From positions 1 to 41,383 of the forward strand of contig JAFAVK010000060.1 of the NCBI GenBank assembly GCA_019242475.1: DNA of 41,383 bases. Reading direction: 5' to 3'. Shown in pieces: positions 17,039-25,717 of the stretch. The notes below the pieces were generated by a model that saw only the letters and a program-made list of their open reading frames with translations, was not told the DNA's origin and made no database searches. Origin of the DNA: Acidobacteriota bacterium (GTDB lineage: Bacteria > Acidobacteriota > Blastocatellia > Pyrinomonadales > Pyrinomonadaceae). Both the position numbers and the translations under genes were made by a program. Position 1 is the stretch's first letter, and each line of letters opens with the position of its first letter.

Positions 17039-17584
17039 ATGAAGATACTCGACATCGGGTGCGGCAGGCACAAGACGCCGGGCGCGGTCGGCATGGACAG
17101 CAACCCGCGCTCGGACGCCGACGTGCTGCACGACCTGGACGTGGTGCCTTATCCGTTCCCCGACGACGAGTTCGATTTAATCGTCGGCAACCAGGTGATC
17201 GAGCACGTGGACGACGTGCTCGCGGTCGTGGCCGAGCTTTACCGCGTGGCGAGGCCGGGCGGGCTCATCCGCCTCGACACGCCGCACTTCTCCGACATCG
17301 CCTCCTACACAGACCCGACGCACAGGCACCACCTGACGACCGAGTCGTTCGCGTACTTCACCGGCGACCGCCCCGACTTCGACTTCTACAGCCACGTCCG
17401 CCTGCGCCCGCGCCTCATCCGCGTGACGATGCTCAAGCTCTGGCGCGCGCTCGGGTTCGAGCTGGCCGTCAACGCCTGCAACCGCTACCCTGCGCTGCGC
17501 TTCCTGCGCCGCTTCTGGGAGCAGTACCTCTGCTTCGTCGTGCGCGGGAAGACAATCTATTTTGAGTTTGAGGTGATAAAGTAG
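17039..17584 (+). CDS. Class I SAM-dependent methyltransferase
   Basis: The product is 181 residues, starting at the ATG 17039 with the SAM-binding motif I MKILDIGCGRHKTPG. Motif II follows as GMDSNP, and the post-motif acidic region as DDEFDLIVGNQVIEH. RVARPGGLIRLDTPHF is the usual strand 5 region. It lacks a recognisable substrate domain, so the target cannot be named. Aromatic, basic C-terminal helices (LRFLRRFWEQYLCF) could touch membranes or lipid-like substrates. The start codon sits just after a likely -10 box, suggesting leaderless translation. Confidence 0.9.
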   Translation: MKILDIGCGRHKTPGAVGMDSNPRSDADVLHDLDVVPYPFPDDEFDLIVGNQVIEHVDDVLAVVAELYRVARPGGLIRLDTPHFSDIASYTDPTHRHHLTTESFAYFTGDRPDFDFYSHVRLRPRLIRVTMLKLWRALGFELAVNACNRYPALRFLRRFWEQYLCFVVRGKTIYFEFEVIK

Positions 17585-17633
17585 CGAACAACCCCTGCGA
17601 CAAACGTCATGCGAAAAAGGAGGGAGAACTCTG

Positions 17634-18188
17634 ATGAGCAGCAAGGCCAGGAAGTCGGCGGGAGCCGCGCCGCCGCCACAGCGCAGGTCGGCGGGCAAGC
17701 CTTCAAAGAAGGATCAGATCGTCTCGCTCTTCCTCTCGGGGATGGGCGAGATTGAGGACATCGCGGTCATCACGGGCGCGCGCCCCTCTTACGTCGGCAC
17801 GGTCTTGCAGGAGGCGGGGCTGCACCAGGGCTACTTCGACCTCTACACCTCGACGGCCGTCCCGCAGAACATCTACTCGAAGTTCTTCGCGGGCAAGCTC
17901 GGCTTCAAGGACGTGGAGACGGCGGGCGAGTCCGTCTCGCTCATCGACCGGCTTTACCGCCAGTTCGAGTTCGCGGGCGACCGCGCCGGCCAGCACCACG
18001 CGCTGGCGATGGCGCTCACCATGTTCGACCGCGCCCGCTGGACGGGCAAGGGGCGCGAGGCCGGGGTCTTCCTCAACTGGCTCACCGCGCGACTCGGCGA
18101 GGCCGCGCTCGACCTCGAAGAGGCTTCGGGAGAGAACCTCGACGAAGAGGCGGACGCGGGCGCGGGCGAGCCGGAGACTTTGCCGTGA
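17634..18188 (+). CDS. Protein of unknown function with an HTH-like N-terminal region
   Basis: The product is 184 residues. The ATG follows GGAGGG with suitable spacing. After a basic, Pro-rich N-terminus, residues about 25-62 (QIVSLFLSGM, IEDIAVITGARPSYVGTVLQ) look like a helix-turn-helix, with a first helix, then a short turn and a recognition-like helix. The middle part (LIDRLYRQFEFAGDRAGQHHALAMAL) is helical, and the tail is strongly acidic. It may be a DNA-binding regulator, but this rests only on the predicted helix pattern. It lies 49 nt after the methyltransferase gene. Confidence 0.7.
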   Translation: MSSKARKSAGAAPPPQRRSAGKPSKKDQIVSLFLSGMGEIEDIAVITGARPSYVGTVLQEAGLHQGYFDLYTSTAVPQNIYSKFFAGKLGFKDVETAGESVSLIDRLYRQFEFAGDRAGQHHALAMALTMFDRARWTGKGREAGVFLNWLTARLGEAALDLEEASGENLDEEADAGAGEPETLP

Positions 18189-18189
18189 A

Positions 18190-18227
<38 letters not shown>

Positions 18228-18467
18228 GGCTACGCGACCGAGGCGGTGCTGCTCGTCCTCAAGTACTACTTCGAAGAGCTGCGCTACCAGAAGTGCCTCG
18301 TCACAGTCCACTCGGACAACCCGGCGTCCGTCGCTTTGCACGCGGGGCTCGGGTTCGTGCGCGAAGGGACGCTCCGGCGGATGGTCTACACGGGCGGGCA
18401 GTTTTACGACTCACACCACTACAGGATTTTGAAGGAGGAGTGGGAGCGGTCGGCAGACAGCATCTGA
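18228..18467 (+). pseudogene. Truncated GNAT-family N-acetyltransferase (C-terminal half only)
   Basis: Immediately after the TAA in heptamer repeat site B, the frame reads GYATEAV, the acetyl-CoA-binding region typical of RimI/RimJ-like acetyltransferases. It continues to YFEELRYQKCLVTVHSDNPA, then SVALHAGLGFVREGTLRR, which are the usual final strands and helices of GNAT proteins. The N-terminal half (about 90-100 residues in the family) is absent, and no start codon precedes GYATEAV, only an internal GTG at 18246. The break falls exactly at the repeat. This is therefore most likely a deletion or replacement by the repeat, leaving a non-functional remnant. Its end overlaps the glycosyltransferase start. 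Confidence 0.8.
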
Positions 18468-20047
18468 GGCGGCTCGCGGCGCGGCCGGGCGCGCTGCTGA
18501 CGGCGGCGCTCGTCGTGCTCTACGTCGCGGCGCGCCTGTGGCGGCTCGACGCCTCCTGCCTCTGGTTCGACGAGCTGTTCAGCGTCCACGCCGCGCGCCA
18601 CACGTGGGCGGGGCTCTGGCGCTTCGCCGCGGCCGACCTGATCCACCCGCCGCTCTTCTACGCGCTGCTCAAAGTATGGACGGCGGCGGGCGGCGAGTCG
18701 CTCTACTGGCTGCGCCTCTTCCCGTTCGTCGCGTCGGCCGCGGCGCTCGTCCCGCTGCTGCTGCTCGCGCGCGAGCTGAGGCTCGGGACGTTTGCGACGA
18801 ACGTCGCGCTGCTCTCCGCGGCGGCGAACGGCTACCTCATCAAGTACGCGCAGGAGGTCAGGATGTACGGCCTGCTGCTCCTGCTCACGCTCACCTCGCT
18901 CTGGCTCTTCGCGCGTCTGCTCAAACGCGAGGGCAGGGCGCGCGCACTCCTCCTCGCGCTCTTCTTCGTCAACCTGCTGCTCGTCTACACGCACTACTAC
19001 GGCTGGCTCGTCGTCGCGTGCGAGGCCGCCCTGCTCGCTTTCAAAGGGAGGCGCCGTCTCGGCCCCTTCATGTTGACGGCCGCCGGGCTCGCCGTCGCGT
19101 ACGTGCCCTGGGTTGTGGCGTGCGCGGGCGCGGCGCGGGCGGGCGGCGGGCTCGCGCAGAACATCGGCTGGATCACGCGGCCCGGCCCGCAAGACCTCTC
19201 CGAGCTGTTCGCGCTCTTCAACCAGCCCTTCTACTTCCGGCAGAGTTCCGCCGACCCACTCTTCGTGCGTGCGGGCGCGCTGCTCGGCCTGCTGCTCGTC
19301 GGCCTGCCGCTCGTCGCCCTGCTGTTCGGGCGGCTGAGAAGGAGAGACGCGGGCGAAGACGTTGAAGGCGAGGCGGTCGGGTTTCTACTCACCTTCTCGC
19401 TCCTGCCGGTCGTGCTCGCCTTCGCCGCGAGCTACGTGCTGCCGCAGTCGGTCTGGGGGACGCGCCACCTGATCGTCGCGGCCGGGCCTTACGCGCTGCT
19501 CGCGGGGCTCGCGCTCGCACGTCTGCGCCCCGCCTGGTGGAGGGCGGCGGCGCTCGTGCTCCTCTGCTGCTGGCTTCTGCTCGCCGGAGCGCTCGTGCTC
19601 ATCCGGCGTGAGCCGATGCACGTCTGGTGCGCGTGGGAAGGGCTGGCCGCCTCGGCCGCGAGGGACGAGGCACGCGACTCTGTCGGAGGTGCGGCGAGTT
19701 CAACTGACGTGTACGCCTTCGAAGACCTCGTCGCCTATCACCTCTGGTTCGCGCTCGAACGCGAGGGGCGCTTCCGCGTCGTCTCGCTCAAGGGCACGCC
19801 CGGCGTCTCGGAAGACCCCGCCTACTTCCTCCCGCGCGACTTCGACGGCGTCGCCGTCGCCGACTCAGGCGCGCTCGACGGCGAACGCTTCTGGGCCGCC
19901 TTCCGCGACACGAGCTGGGACGAGTCGCGCCAGCCGCTCAAATTCATTCTCGAACGCGGCTACCGCGCCGAGCGCGTCTACGAAGCATCCGCGCAGGGGC
20001 AACGTGCCTTCCTTGTCCTGTTCGTGCGAACGGAAAAGTCGAAGTAG
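18440..20047 (+). CDS. GT-C family glycosyltransferase (ArnT/PMT-like, membrane)
   Basis: The product is about 535 residues with 10 or more hydrophobic segments. GT-C enzymes transfer sugars from polyprenyl-phosphate donors to lipids or proteins on the outer face of the inner membrane. The first periplasmic loop carries the acidic motif [12 protein letters not shown], the family's catalytic Asp/Glu, followed by [10 protein letters not shown] soluble C-terminal domain starts at about residue 390 (residues like [12 protein letters not shown]). The start is uncertain: the GTG at 18440 overlaps the GNAT remnant by 28 nt, and its AAGGAGG lies almost on top of it. The acceptor is unknown. Confidence 0.85.
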   Translation: MGAVGRQHLRRLAARPGALLTAALVVLYVAARLWRLDASCLWFDELFSVHAARHTWAGLWRFAAADLIHPPLFYALLKVWTAAGGESLYWLRLFPFVASAAALVPLLLLARELRLGTFATNVALLSAAANGYLIKYAQEVRMYGLLLLLTLTSLWLFARLLKREGRARALLLALFFVNLLLVYTHYYGWLVVACEAALLAFKGRRRLGPFMLTAAGLAVAYVPWVVACAGAARAGGGLAQNIGWITRPGPQDLSELFALFNQPFYFRQSSADPLFVRAGALLGLLLVGLPLVALLFGRLRRRDAGEDVEGEAVGFLLTFSLLPVVLAFAASYVLPQSVWGTRHLIVAAGPYALLAGLALARLRPAWWRAAALVLLCCWLLLAGALVLIRREPMHVWCAWEGLAASAARDEARDSVGGAASSTDVYAFEDLVAYHLWFALEREGRFRVVSLKGTPGVSEDPAYFLPRDFDGVAVADSGALDGERFWAAFRDTSWDESRQPLKFILERGYRAERVYEASAQGQRAFLVLFVRTEKSK

Positions 20048-20118
20048 AGGCGCCCGGGGCTTTCACTTCCCCGCGCCCCTGTTTATTCTTTCCCGCGAGC
20101 CGACGGGAGGGACGAACA

Positions 20119-20907
20119 TTGTCAGAAGCGAATTCGCAACCGGTCGCCGCGCGTTGGAGCCTGGCGGGCAAGGCGGCGCTCGTGACGGGCGCGACGCTCG
20201 GGATTGGTCTGGCCGTGGCCGAGGAGTTCCTCTCATTCGGCGCGCGCGTGCTGGCGGTCGCGCGCGACGCGGAGCGGCTCGGGGCGCAGGTCGAGGCGTG
20301 GCGGCGCGCGGGCGCGGACGCGGACGGCGTCGCCGCAGACCTCTCGACGGCCGAGGGGCGCGCGAAGGTTTTGAAGCGGCTCGAAGGTTTCGACAGACTC
20401 GACGTGCTCGTCAACAACGTCGGGACGAACGTGCGTAAGGCGGCGGTCGAGTACGCGACGGAAGAGTACGAGCGCGTCATCTCGACCAACCTCACCGCGG
20501 CCTTCGAGCTGACGCGCGCGGCGCACACGCTTTTGAAGAGGGCGGGCGGCGCCTCGGTCGTCAACGTCTCCTCCGTCTCCGGCCTCACGCACACCTCGAC
20601 GGGCGCGCCCTACGCGATGAGCAAGGCCGCGCTCCTCCAGTTGACCCGCAGCCTCGCCGTCGAGTGGGCGCCCGACGGCATCCGCGTCAACGCCGTCGCC
20701 CCCTGGTACGTCCGCACGCCGCTCGTCGAGCCCGTGCTCAACGACGCCGAACGCTTCGCGCGCATCCTCGCGCGCACGCCCATGCGCCGCGTCGGCGAGC
20801 CCGAAGAGGTCGCCGCGGTCGTCGCCTTCCTCTCGATGCCCGCCGCCTCCTACGTCACGGGCCAGTGCGTCGCCATCGACGGCGGCTTCACGGCCTACGG
20901 CATCTGA
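20119..20907 (+). CDS. Short-chain dehydrogenase/reductase (SDR), tropinone-reductase-like
   Basis: The product is 262 residues, standard for classical SDR enzymes. It starts at a TTG with GGGAGGGA about 8 nt upstream. The cofactor motif TGATLGIG is at about residues 24-31, NNVG at about 97-100, the catalytic Ser in VVNVSSVSG, and the YxxxK pair in PYAMSK. The C-terminal GQCVAIDGG is typical of this subfamily. The motif ends near Arg in [11 protein letters not shown], suggesting NADP(H) preference, which is a weak inference. The substrate is unknown. A promoter for the next gene begins 14 nt after its stop. Confidence 0.92.
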   Translation: MSEANSQPVAARWSLAGKAALVTGATLGIGLAVAEEFLSFGARVLAVARDAERLGAQVEAWRRAGADADGVAADLSTAEGRAKVLKRLEGFDRLDVLVNNVGTNVRKAAVEYATEEYERVISTNLTAAFELTRAAHTLLKRAGGASVVNVSSVSGLTHTSTGAPYAMSKAALLQLTRSLAVEWAPDGIRVNAVAPWYVRTPLVEPVLNDAERFARILARTPMRRVGEPEEVAAVVAFLSMPAASYVTGQCVAIDGGFTAYGI

Positions 20908-20920
20908 CGGCGGCGCCCTC

Positions 20921-20950
20921 TTGACAGCCGCGCGGGCGGCTCCTTAGTAT
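20921..20950 (+). promoter_or_regulatory. Putative sigma-70 promoter
   Basis: TTGACA (20921-20926), an 18-bp GC-rich spacer and TAGTAT (20945-20950) form a good promoter match, upstream of the secreted-protein gene at 21075. Confidence 0.55.
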
Positions 20951-21074
20951 CTTTGTAAGGCGACACGACGCCCGCGGCGGCCCGTCGAAATGCCACGTCG
21001 CCCTCGCAACAGCCCCACGCCGCACGCGCCTCAGCGCAAGAGACCCGAGCGCCCCGGTTAGGATTTTTCAAGTC

Positions 21075-21725
21075 ATGAAAAGGTTCGTTACGCTCTGCTG
21101 CGTCCTTGTGACGCTCGCGGCCGGCGTGTGCGCGCAAAGCGACGGCGCGCGCCGCACCGCACCGGCTCCCACGCTCTCGGGCGAGCCGATGCCGCTCAAC
21201 CACGGCGGCAAGATCGAGACCGCCTACGACGGCTTCGCGCACGAGACGGTCGTCGAGCTTAAGCGGATGAACGTCACCTGCCAGGTGACGAACGGGTCGG
21301 GGGGCGTCGTCAAGGGGCTCTGCGTGACCCTGCGCGCGGCGCTCCACTGCCCGGGCAAGCAGCTCGACTACGTGCGGCAGGCGACCCTCTTCGTCACCTT
21401 CGAGGCGAAGAACTGGGACACACGCCACCCGCCGAGCGAGCGGCAGCTCTCGGTCGTCGCCGACGGCGAGACGATGCGGCTCGGCCGGATGGGCCTCGTC
21501 TCGCAGGACGTGGGCGACGGCTGGGCCAACGACGACATGAAGGAGACGCTCGAACTCGCCGTCCCCTTCGAAGTCTTCCAGAAGCTCTCGCGCGCCTCCT
21601 ACGTCGAGTTCTCGGTCGGCCAGACCACCTTCGCGCTGCGCGACAAGAACGTCGCCGCCCTCCGCGACATGAACAACCGCGTCAAGCTCCCGCAAGCCCC
21701 GGCGCAGGCGGGCGGCGGCAACTAA
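21075..21725 (+). CDS. Secreted protein of unknown function
   Basis: The product is 216 residues with a signal peptide (FVTLCCVLVTLAAGVCAQ) at the N-terminus. The mature part is beta-rich and holds two regularly spaced Cys residues in VTCQVTNGSGGVVKGLC, which probably form a disulfide. It ends in a Gly-rich tail. A central segment (TLFVTFEAKNWD) and the final third (LAVPFEVFQKLSRASYVEFS) look like barrel or sandwich strands. I do not recognise a family. It has its own promoter (20921) and a very strong terminator (21738), so it is monocistronic. Confidence 0.7.
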   Translation: MKRFVTLCCVLVTLAAGVCAQSDGARRTAPAPTLSGEPMPLNHGGKIETAYDGFAHETVVELKRMNVTCQVTNGSGGVVKGLCVTLRAALHCPGKQLDYVRQATLFVTFEAKNWDTRHPPSERQLSVVADGETMRLGRMGLVSQDVGDGWANDDMKETLELAVPFEVFQKLSRASYVEFSVGQTTFALRDKNVAALRDMNNRVKLPQAPAQAGGGN

Positions 21726-21737
21726 GGCGATTCGCAC

Positions 21738-21785
21738 ACAGCAAAGCCGGGGCGCGTGAAGATACACGCGCCCCGGCTTTGCTGT
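21738..21785 (+). terminator. Strong hairpin terminator
   Basis: A perfect 21-bp stem (21738-21758 with 21765-21785) encloses a 6-nt loop. It ends the secreted-protein gene and isolates it from the NACHT gene at 21900. There is no long T tract after the stem, so it may also act as a bidirectional barrier. Confidence 0.7.
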
Positions 21786-21899
21786 GCCAAAATTTCTTCA
21801 CACAATCTTACCGGACTGAGCTATAAAGAGCCCTGAGCTACGGCGGGAATACGGCTTGCCGTCTCTTATCATTCGTCCTCGTCTCACAAGGAAGGGCAC

Positions 21900-24686
21900 A
21901 TGAGCAGCAACCAGCACGGCCTCAACGTCACCAAGCCCGTCTCGCTCCTGAACAGGTCGCTCAAGTTCAGCTTCAAAGAGTTCTTCAAGTCGATGACGAA
22001 GGCCGTCGTCAAAGGGGCGACGGCCAACTACGCGCAGGCGCTCGGCGACGTAGTGGATGCGCTCGCGTCCGTGAGCCTCGTGCAGGACTGCGGCGAGGTC
22101 GCCTGGCTGCTCATCCAGCGCTCTTTGTTGCAGGCCGTCCACGACCTCTTGAAGGAGAACGAGCCGCTTATCTATCGAGACGCGGGCAACCCGATGGTCA
22201 TCCTCTCGAAGCGCGGGCTCCCTTCGGACGACCCCGAAGCCGTCACGGCCCGCCTCGACCTCTCGCTCGAACAGGGCGAGATAACAATCGACGAGAACTT
22301 CTTCCGCAACCCGCGCACGCTCCCCGTCCTCGAACAGTTCAAGACGCCCTTCCGGCAGTGGCTCGAACTGTTCGGCCTGAACACCGCTGAGGCCGACTCC
22401 ATCGCCAACCGCCTGCCGAGCTACTTCGTCCACGCGCTGAATGAGCAGTGGCGCGCGCGCCCCGAAGAGTACAGGTGCCTCAAGGAAGCCTTCGACACCC
22501 CCTTCACCAAAGCGGGCGCCGCCGAGCAGGCGTGGCAGTCCTACGCCGCCCTCCTCCAGAAGCAGGTTGACGAACCCATGTTCGTCGAAGCCTTCAGCCT
22601 CCGACAGGTCTACGTCCCCCTCCGCGCCTACTACCTCGACAAGCCCGCGGCCGACAAGGAGACGCGCCCCGACCCGCGCGCCGCCGAAGCGACGGACGCC
22701 AACCGTATCGTCATCGACCTTAAGACCGAGTTAGACGCCTGGCTCGCCAACAACGACTCCACCGACGCGGTGCGCGTCATCAGCGGCGGCCCCGGCAGCG
22801 GCAAGTCCTCCTTCACGAAGATGCTCGCCGCCAAACTCGCGGAGCAGAATGCGCGCCGCGTCCTCTTCGTCCCGCTCCACCTGCTCGAAATCTCCGACGA
22901 CCTCGAAGACGCCGTTAAAAAGTTCATCCGCTACATCGACCGCGAACTCACGAACCCGCTCGACCCCGAGGAGAGCGTCGTCCCCTCCCTCATCATCTTC
23001 GACGGCCTCGACGAACTCGCCATGCAGGGCAAAATCGCCGCCGAACTCGCGCAACAGTTCGTCCGCGAGGTGCGCGACAAGATTGAACGCCTCAACTACC
23101 GCGGCAGCCGCCTCAAGGTCTTAATCAGCGGCCGCGAACTCTCCGTGCAATCCAACACCTCCGATTTCAAAAGGCCGAAGCAAGTCCTCCACGTGCTTCC
23201 CTACTTCGTCTCTGACGATTCAAGAAAGCAGTATGCCGACGCTCGGAGCTTATTAAAGCAAGACCAGCGCCAGCAGTGGTGGGCGAACTACGGAAAGGTC
23301 AGCGGCAATAAGTACAAAGGCTTACCGAAGGAGTTGGGCAGGGATGAGCTTTCGGAAATCACGTCGCAGCCTTTGTTGAATTATCTGGTCGCCCTCAGTT
23401 TCACCCGCGGCGAAGTTGACCTGGCGACTGAGAGCAACCTGAATATCATTTACCGGGACTTGCTGAAAGCGGTTTATAACCGCGGCTGGGCCGGAGGTCG
23501 AAACTTAGCCCTGCAAGGGGTGGCGGAAGATAAATTCGTCCGCTGGCTCGAAGAGATTGCCGTCGCGGCGTGGCACGGAGACGGCCGAACGACGACGCTC
23601 GAAGAGATTAAAAGCCATACCGAGAGCGGCGGGGCGGCAAATCTTCTGAATCTGTTCGAGGAGGGTGCGGACAAAGGCATCACGCGCCTCCTGATGGCCT
23701 TCTACTTCAGGCGGGCGGGCGTGCGCGAGTCCGGCGAAAAGACTTTCGAGTTCACACACAAGAGTTTCGGCGAATACCTGACGGCCAAACGCATCGTCCG
23801 CCTTCTCGGAGACATGCACGAGGAGTTGGAGCGACACGGGGAGAACGTTGATAAGGGGTGGGACGAACGTGCGGCCCTCGTGCGCTGGATTAAGCTGTGT
23901 GGGCAATCCCCGCTCGACCGTTATATTTTTCAGTTCATGGAGAACGAGGTGCGCTCGGCCGGGGCGTCTGTTGCTGTGGGTTGGCAGGAGACGCTCTGCA
24001 AGTTAATCGAATTCGAGTTGCGTCAGGGCTTGCCGATGGAGCAGGTCGGGATACCGACCTTTAAGGAGCAGACTCGGCAGGCGCGAAACGTTGAGGAGAG
24101 TTTGATTGCTGCTCTCAGTGCGTGTGCGCGTGTGACAGAACAAGTATCGAAAATCGAGTGGCCGACTCGCTTTTCTTTCGCAGAGTTATTGTCACGGCTT
24201 CAGAGTCAACCACTCATTAAGTCCGTGTTTATATTTGTACATCTTAATTATCTGGACGTGGCGGGCTGCATATTAGCTGCCAGAGATTTACGCGGGGCCA
24301 GTTTTTATAGGGCAAACCTTGATAGAGCCTATTTGAATTGGTGTCGCTTGGAAGAAGCTCAACTTGGAGAAGCAAAGCTCAGGGGGGCACTTCTAGGATA
24401 CGCAAATCTTGGCAGCGCGAACCTTAATAATGCTGACCTCGAAAGGGCAAGGCTTTATGGGGTAGACTTTGGCGGAGCAAACCTCAGAGGGGGAAACTTC
24501 AAAGGGGCAGACCTTCGAGACGCAAACCTCAGCGGAGCAAACCTCAAAGGGGCGGACTTCAGTGGGGCACTCCTTGCCAATATTACATTTGACGATATAA
24601 CTAACTTCGTCGGTGCAGGTGTCAGGGACGCGCTCTTCGATAGGGACGAGCAGAAACAGAATATTTTGAAATTAGCCGGCGCCTGA
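21900..24686 (+). CDS. NACHT-type STAND NTPase with C-terminal pentapeptide repeats
   Basis: The product is 928 residues. Residues 1-270 are a helical region of unknown type, as in other bacterial NACHT proteins with N-terminal effector or helical domains. The NACHT module is clear: Walker A GGPGSGKSS at about 296-304, Walker B LIIFDGLDEL at about 364-373 with its DxxDE pattern, and a sensor-like LISGRE at about 408-412. A winged-helix motif EFTHKSFGEYLTA is at about 618-630. Residues about 783-897 carry pentapeptide repeats of the A(N/D)LxG type. STAND NTPases are molecular switches, and bacterial NACHT proteins include anti-phage sensors. No standard effector domain is visible at either end. 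The gene is alone between a terminator and a 21-bp repeat array, and its base composition falls sharply after about 23190. Confidence 0.9.
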   Translation: MSSNQHGLNVTKPVSLLNRSLKFSFKEFFKSMTKAVVKGATANYAQALGDVVDALASVSLVQDCGEVAWLLIQRSLLQAVHDLLKENEPLIYRDAGNPMVILSKRGLPSDDPEAVTARLDLSLEQGEITIDENFFRNPRTLPVLEQFKTPFRQWLELFGLNTAEADSIANRLPSYFVHALNEQWRARPEEYRCLKEAFDTPFTKAGAAEQAWQSYAALLQKQVDEPMFVEAFSLRQVYVPLRAYYLDKPAADKETRPDPRAAEATDANRIVIDLKTELDAWLANNDSTDAVRVISGGPGSGKSSFTKMLAAKLAEQNARRVLFVPLHLLEISDDLEDAVKKFIRYIDRELTNPLDPEESVVPSLIIFDGLDELAMQGKIAAELAQQFVREVRDKIERLNYRGSRLKVLISGRELSVQSNTSDFKRPKQVLHVLPYFVSDDSRKQYADARSLLKQDQRQQWWANYGKVSGNKYKGLPKELGRDELSEITSQPLLNYLVALSFTRGEVDLATESNLNIIYRDLLKAVYNRGWAGGRNLALQGVAEDKFVRWLEEIAVAAWHGDGRTTTLEEIKSHTESGGAANLLNLFEEGADKGITRLLMAFYFRRAGVRESGEKTFEFTHKSFGEYLTAKRIVRLLGDMHEELERHGENVDKGWDERAALVRWIKLCGQSPLDRYIFQFMENEVRSAGASVAVGWQETLCKLIEFELRQGLPMEQVGIPTFKEQTRQARNVEESLIAALSACARVTEQVSKIEWPTRFSFAELLSRLQSQPLIKSVFIFVHLNYLDVAGCILAARDLRGASFYRANLDRAYLNWCRLEEAQLGEAKLRGALLGYANLGSANLNNADLERARLYGVDFGGANLRGGNFKGADLRDANLSGANLKGADFSGALLANITFDDITNFVGAGVRDALFDRDEQKQNILKLAGA

Positions 24687-24753
24687 ACCGAAGACCCTCC
24701 GCCGCGGGCGAAGCCTGAAACGGACGGCGAGGGAGCAGTACACGAATTTAAGT

Positions 24754-25089
24754 ATTGCCTTTCCGGTTGAGACTAATGGGTGTGCGTTTAAGGGTAACGT
24801 GTTGTCTTGATTTGGAGTTCAGTTCTCGTTACTAAGAAACGCGTGTCTGTTCGTGTGGCGGATGTTTCCGTTTCTTTGTTCTGTGTTGGTGTTACAGACG
24901 AACGAGTGCCTGTTCCTTAGTAACGGGTTCGCGTGACAGAGGAACGGGTACCCGTTTCTTTGTGCAGGGTAGGTGTTCGTTTGTTTCGTGTACGTGGAAT
25001 AGAGGAACGCGTACCCGTTACTAAGGAACGGGTACGCGTTCCTTTGTGATGGGTTGGTGTTACTTAGTGATGGGTTCCGGTCGGGGGGT
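24754..25089. repeat. Degenerate 21-bp tandem array downstream of the NACHT gene
   Basis: Sixteen units of exactly 21 bp can be aligned with no indels, from 24754 to 25089, with one or two weaker units to 25131. The consensus first half is AACGGGTTC and the second half is GCGTTCCTTAGT. Column 7 is T in 16 of 16 units, columns 6 and 12 are G in 15, and column 13 is T in 14. GT dinucleotides therefore recur about every 7 bp. The best unit pair (25003-25043) makes a perfect 17-bp inverted repeat with a 7-nt loop, and 24943-24956 is a perfect 14-bp palindrome. Stop codons occur in the reading frames checked, so it is not coding. The rest of the gap up to 25229 holds a promoter. Confidence 0.85.
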
Positions 25090-25141
25090 GGCGGGCGGGC
25101 GTGGGTGTGTGAGGGGAGGAGAAGAAGAGGAAAAATAGTGC

Positions 25142-25169
25142 TTGAAGTTTTGAGTGAATTGGATATACT
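25142..25169 (+). promoter_or_regulatory. Putative sigma-70 promoter for the 120-residue gene
   Basis: TTGAAG (25142-25147), a 16-bp spacer and TATACT (25164-25169) lie just after the 21-bp array and about 60 nt before the ATG at 25230. Confidence 0.55.
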
Positions 25170-25229
25170 GCGCGGCGCCTGAACCTCACTGGCTTTCCTT
25201 GTTCCTCATAACTCTAGGAGGTGAATGTT

Positions 25230-25592
25230 ATGGGACGTTTGAAGCGTACGTCGAAGATTCTCGACAAGGCGAGTGCGCGTCTGGCGGGGCTGAAGGACAT
25301 CGGGACGCAGGACTTCGGCAACGGCATGACTTCGGAAGGGTTCGAGGACGCGGTCGCGGACACGCGCCAGAAACTCGCAGACTACAACCAGGCCCTCTCG
25401 GCGGTGGACGAGAAGGGGAACCTGTTGGACGACTCGGAGAAGTACTTGAAAGACTTCGCCGAGAGAGTCCTGGCCGGTGTCGCGGCCAAGTACGGCAAGA
25501 ACAGCAACGAGTACGAGAAGGCCGGCGGCGTTCGCAAGTCTGAACGCAAGCGCCCGGCCGCGCGTAAGCCGGCGCCGAAACCTTCCACCTGA
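25230..25592 (+). CDS. Small conserved-looking protein of unknown function
   Basis: The product is 120 residues. The ATG at 25230 has AGGAGG 8-9 nt upstream; an earlier GTG at 25221 overlaps that Shine-Dalgarno and is less likely. The protein is helical with no Cys. It has an N-terminal basic helix (MGRLKRTSKILDKASARL), a middle stretch (EDAVADTRQKLADYNQALSA) and a KYGKNSNEYEKAGG segment before KSERKRP, and ends in a Lys/Pro-rich tail. The tail pattern (YGxxSxEYExAGG, then RKSERKR) is one I associate with small uncharacterised bacterial proteins. Its own promoter and terminator make it monocistronic. Nothing indicates a catalytic site. Confidence 0.75.
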   Translation: MGRLKRTSKILDKASARLAGLKDIGTQDFGNGMTSEGFEDAVADTRQKLADYNQALSAVDEKGNLLDDSEKYLKDFAERVLAGVAAKYGKNSNEYEKAGGVRKSERKRPAARKPAPKPST

Positions 25593-25615
25593 ACCGACCT
25601 TCAGGCCGGCGCCGA

Positions 25616-25669
25616 ACGCCGGGCGACGAATCGGGAACTCAAGCCGGATTCGTCGCCCGGCGTCTTTTT
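25616..25669 (+). terminator. Intrinsic terminator
   Basis: A 17-bp perfect stem (25616-25632 with 25647-25663) is followed by CTTTTTG on the plus strand. It is a textbook rho-independent terminator for the 120-residue gene. Confidence 0.9.
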
Positions 25670-25717
25670 GTGTCGCTTCCGACAGAAGAATTCATCCTGG
25701 TACCGACTTGCTAAATA

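Noticed and set aside
15630..17042. Long plus-strand frame opposite the double-PDZ gene
   Set aside because: Arg-rich antisense shadow with no recognisable motif; the PDZ motifs are clear on the minus strand.
24754..25089. CRISPR array
   Set aside because: Units are contiguous 21-bp repeats with no unique spacers, and no cas genes are near.
24754..25089. Repetitive protein-coding sequence in the 21-bp array
   Set aside because: A 21-bp unit would give heptapeptide repeats, but stops (TGA, TAG, or their complements) occur in the plus and minus frames I read; no open frame spans it.
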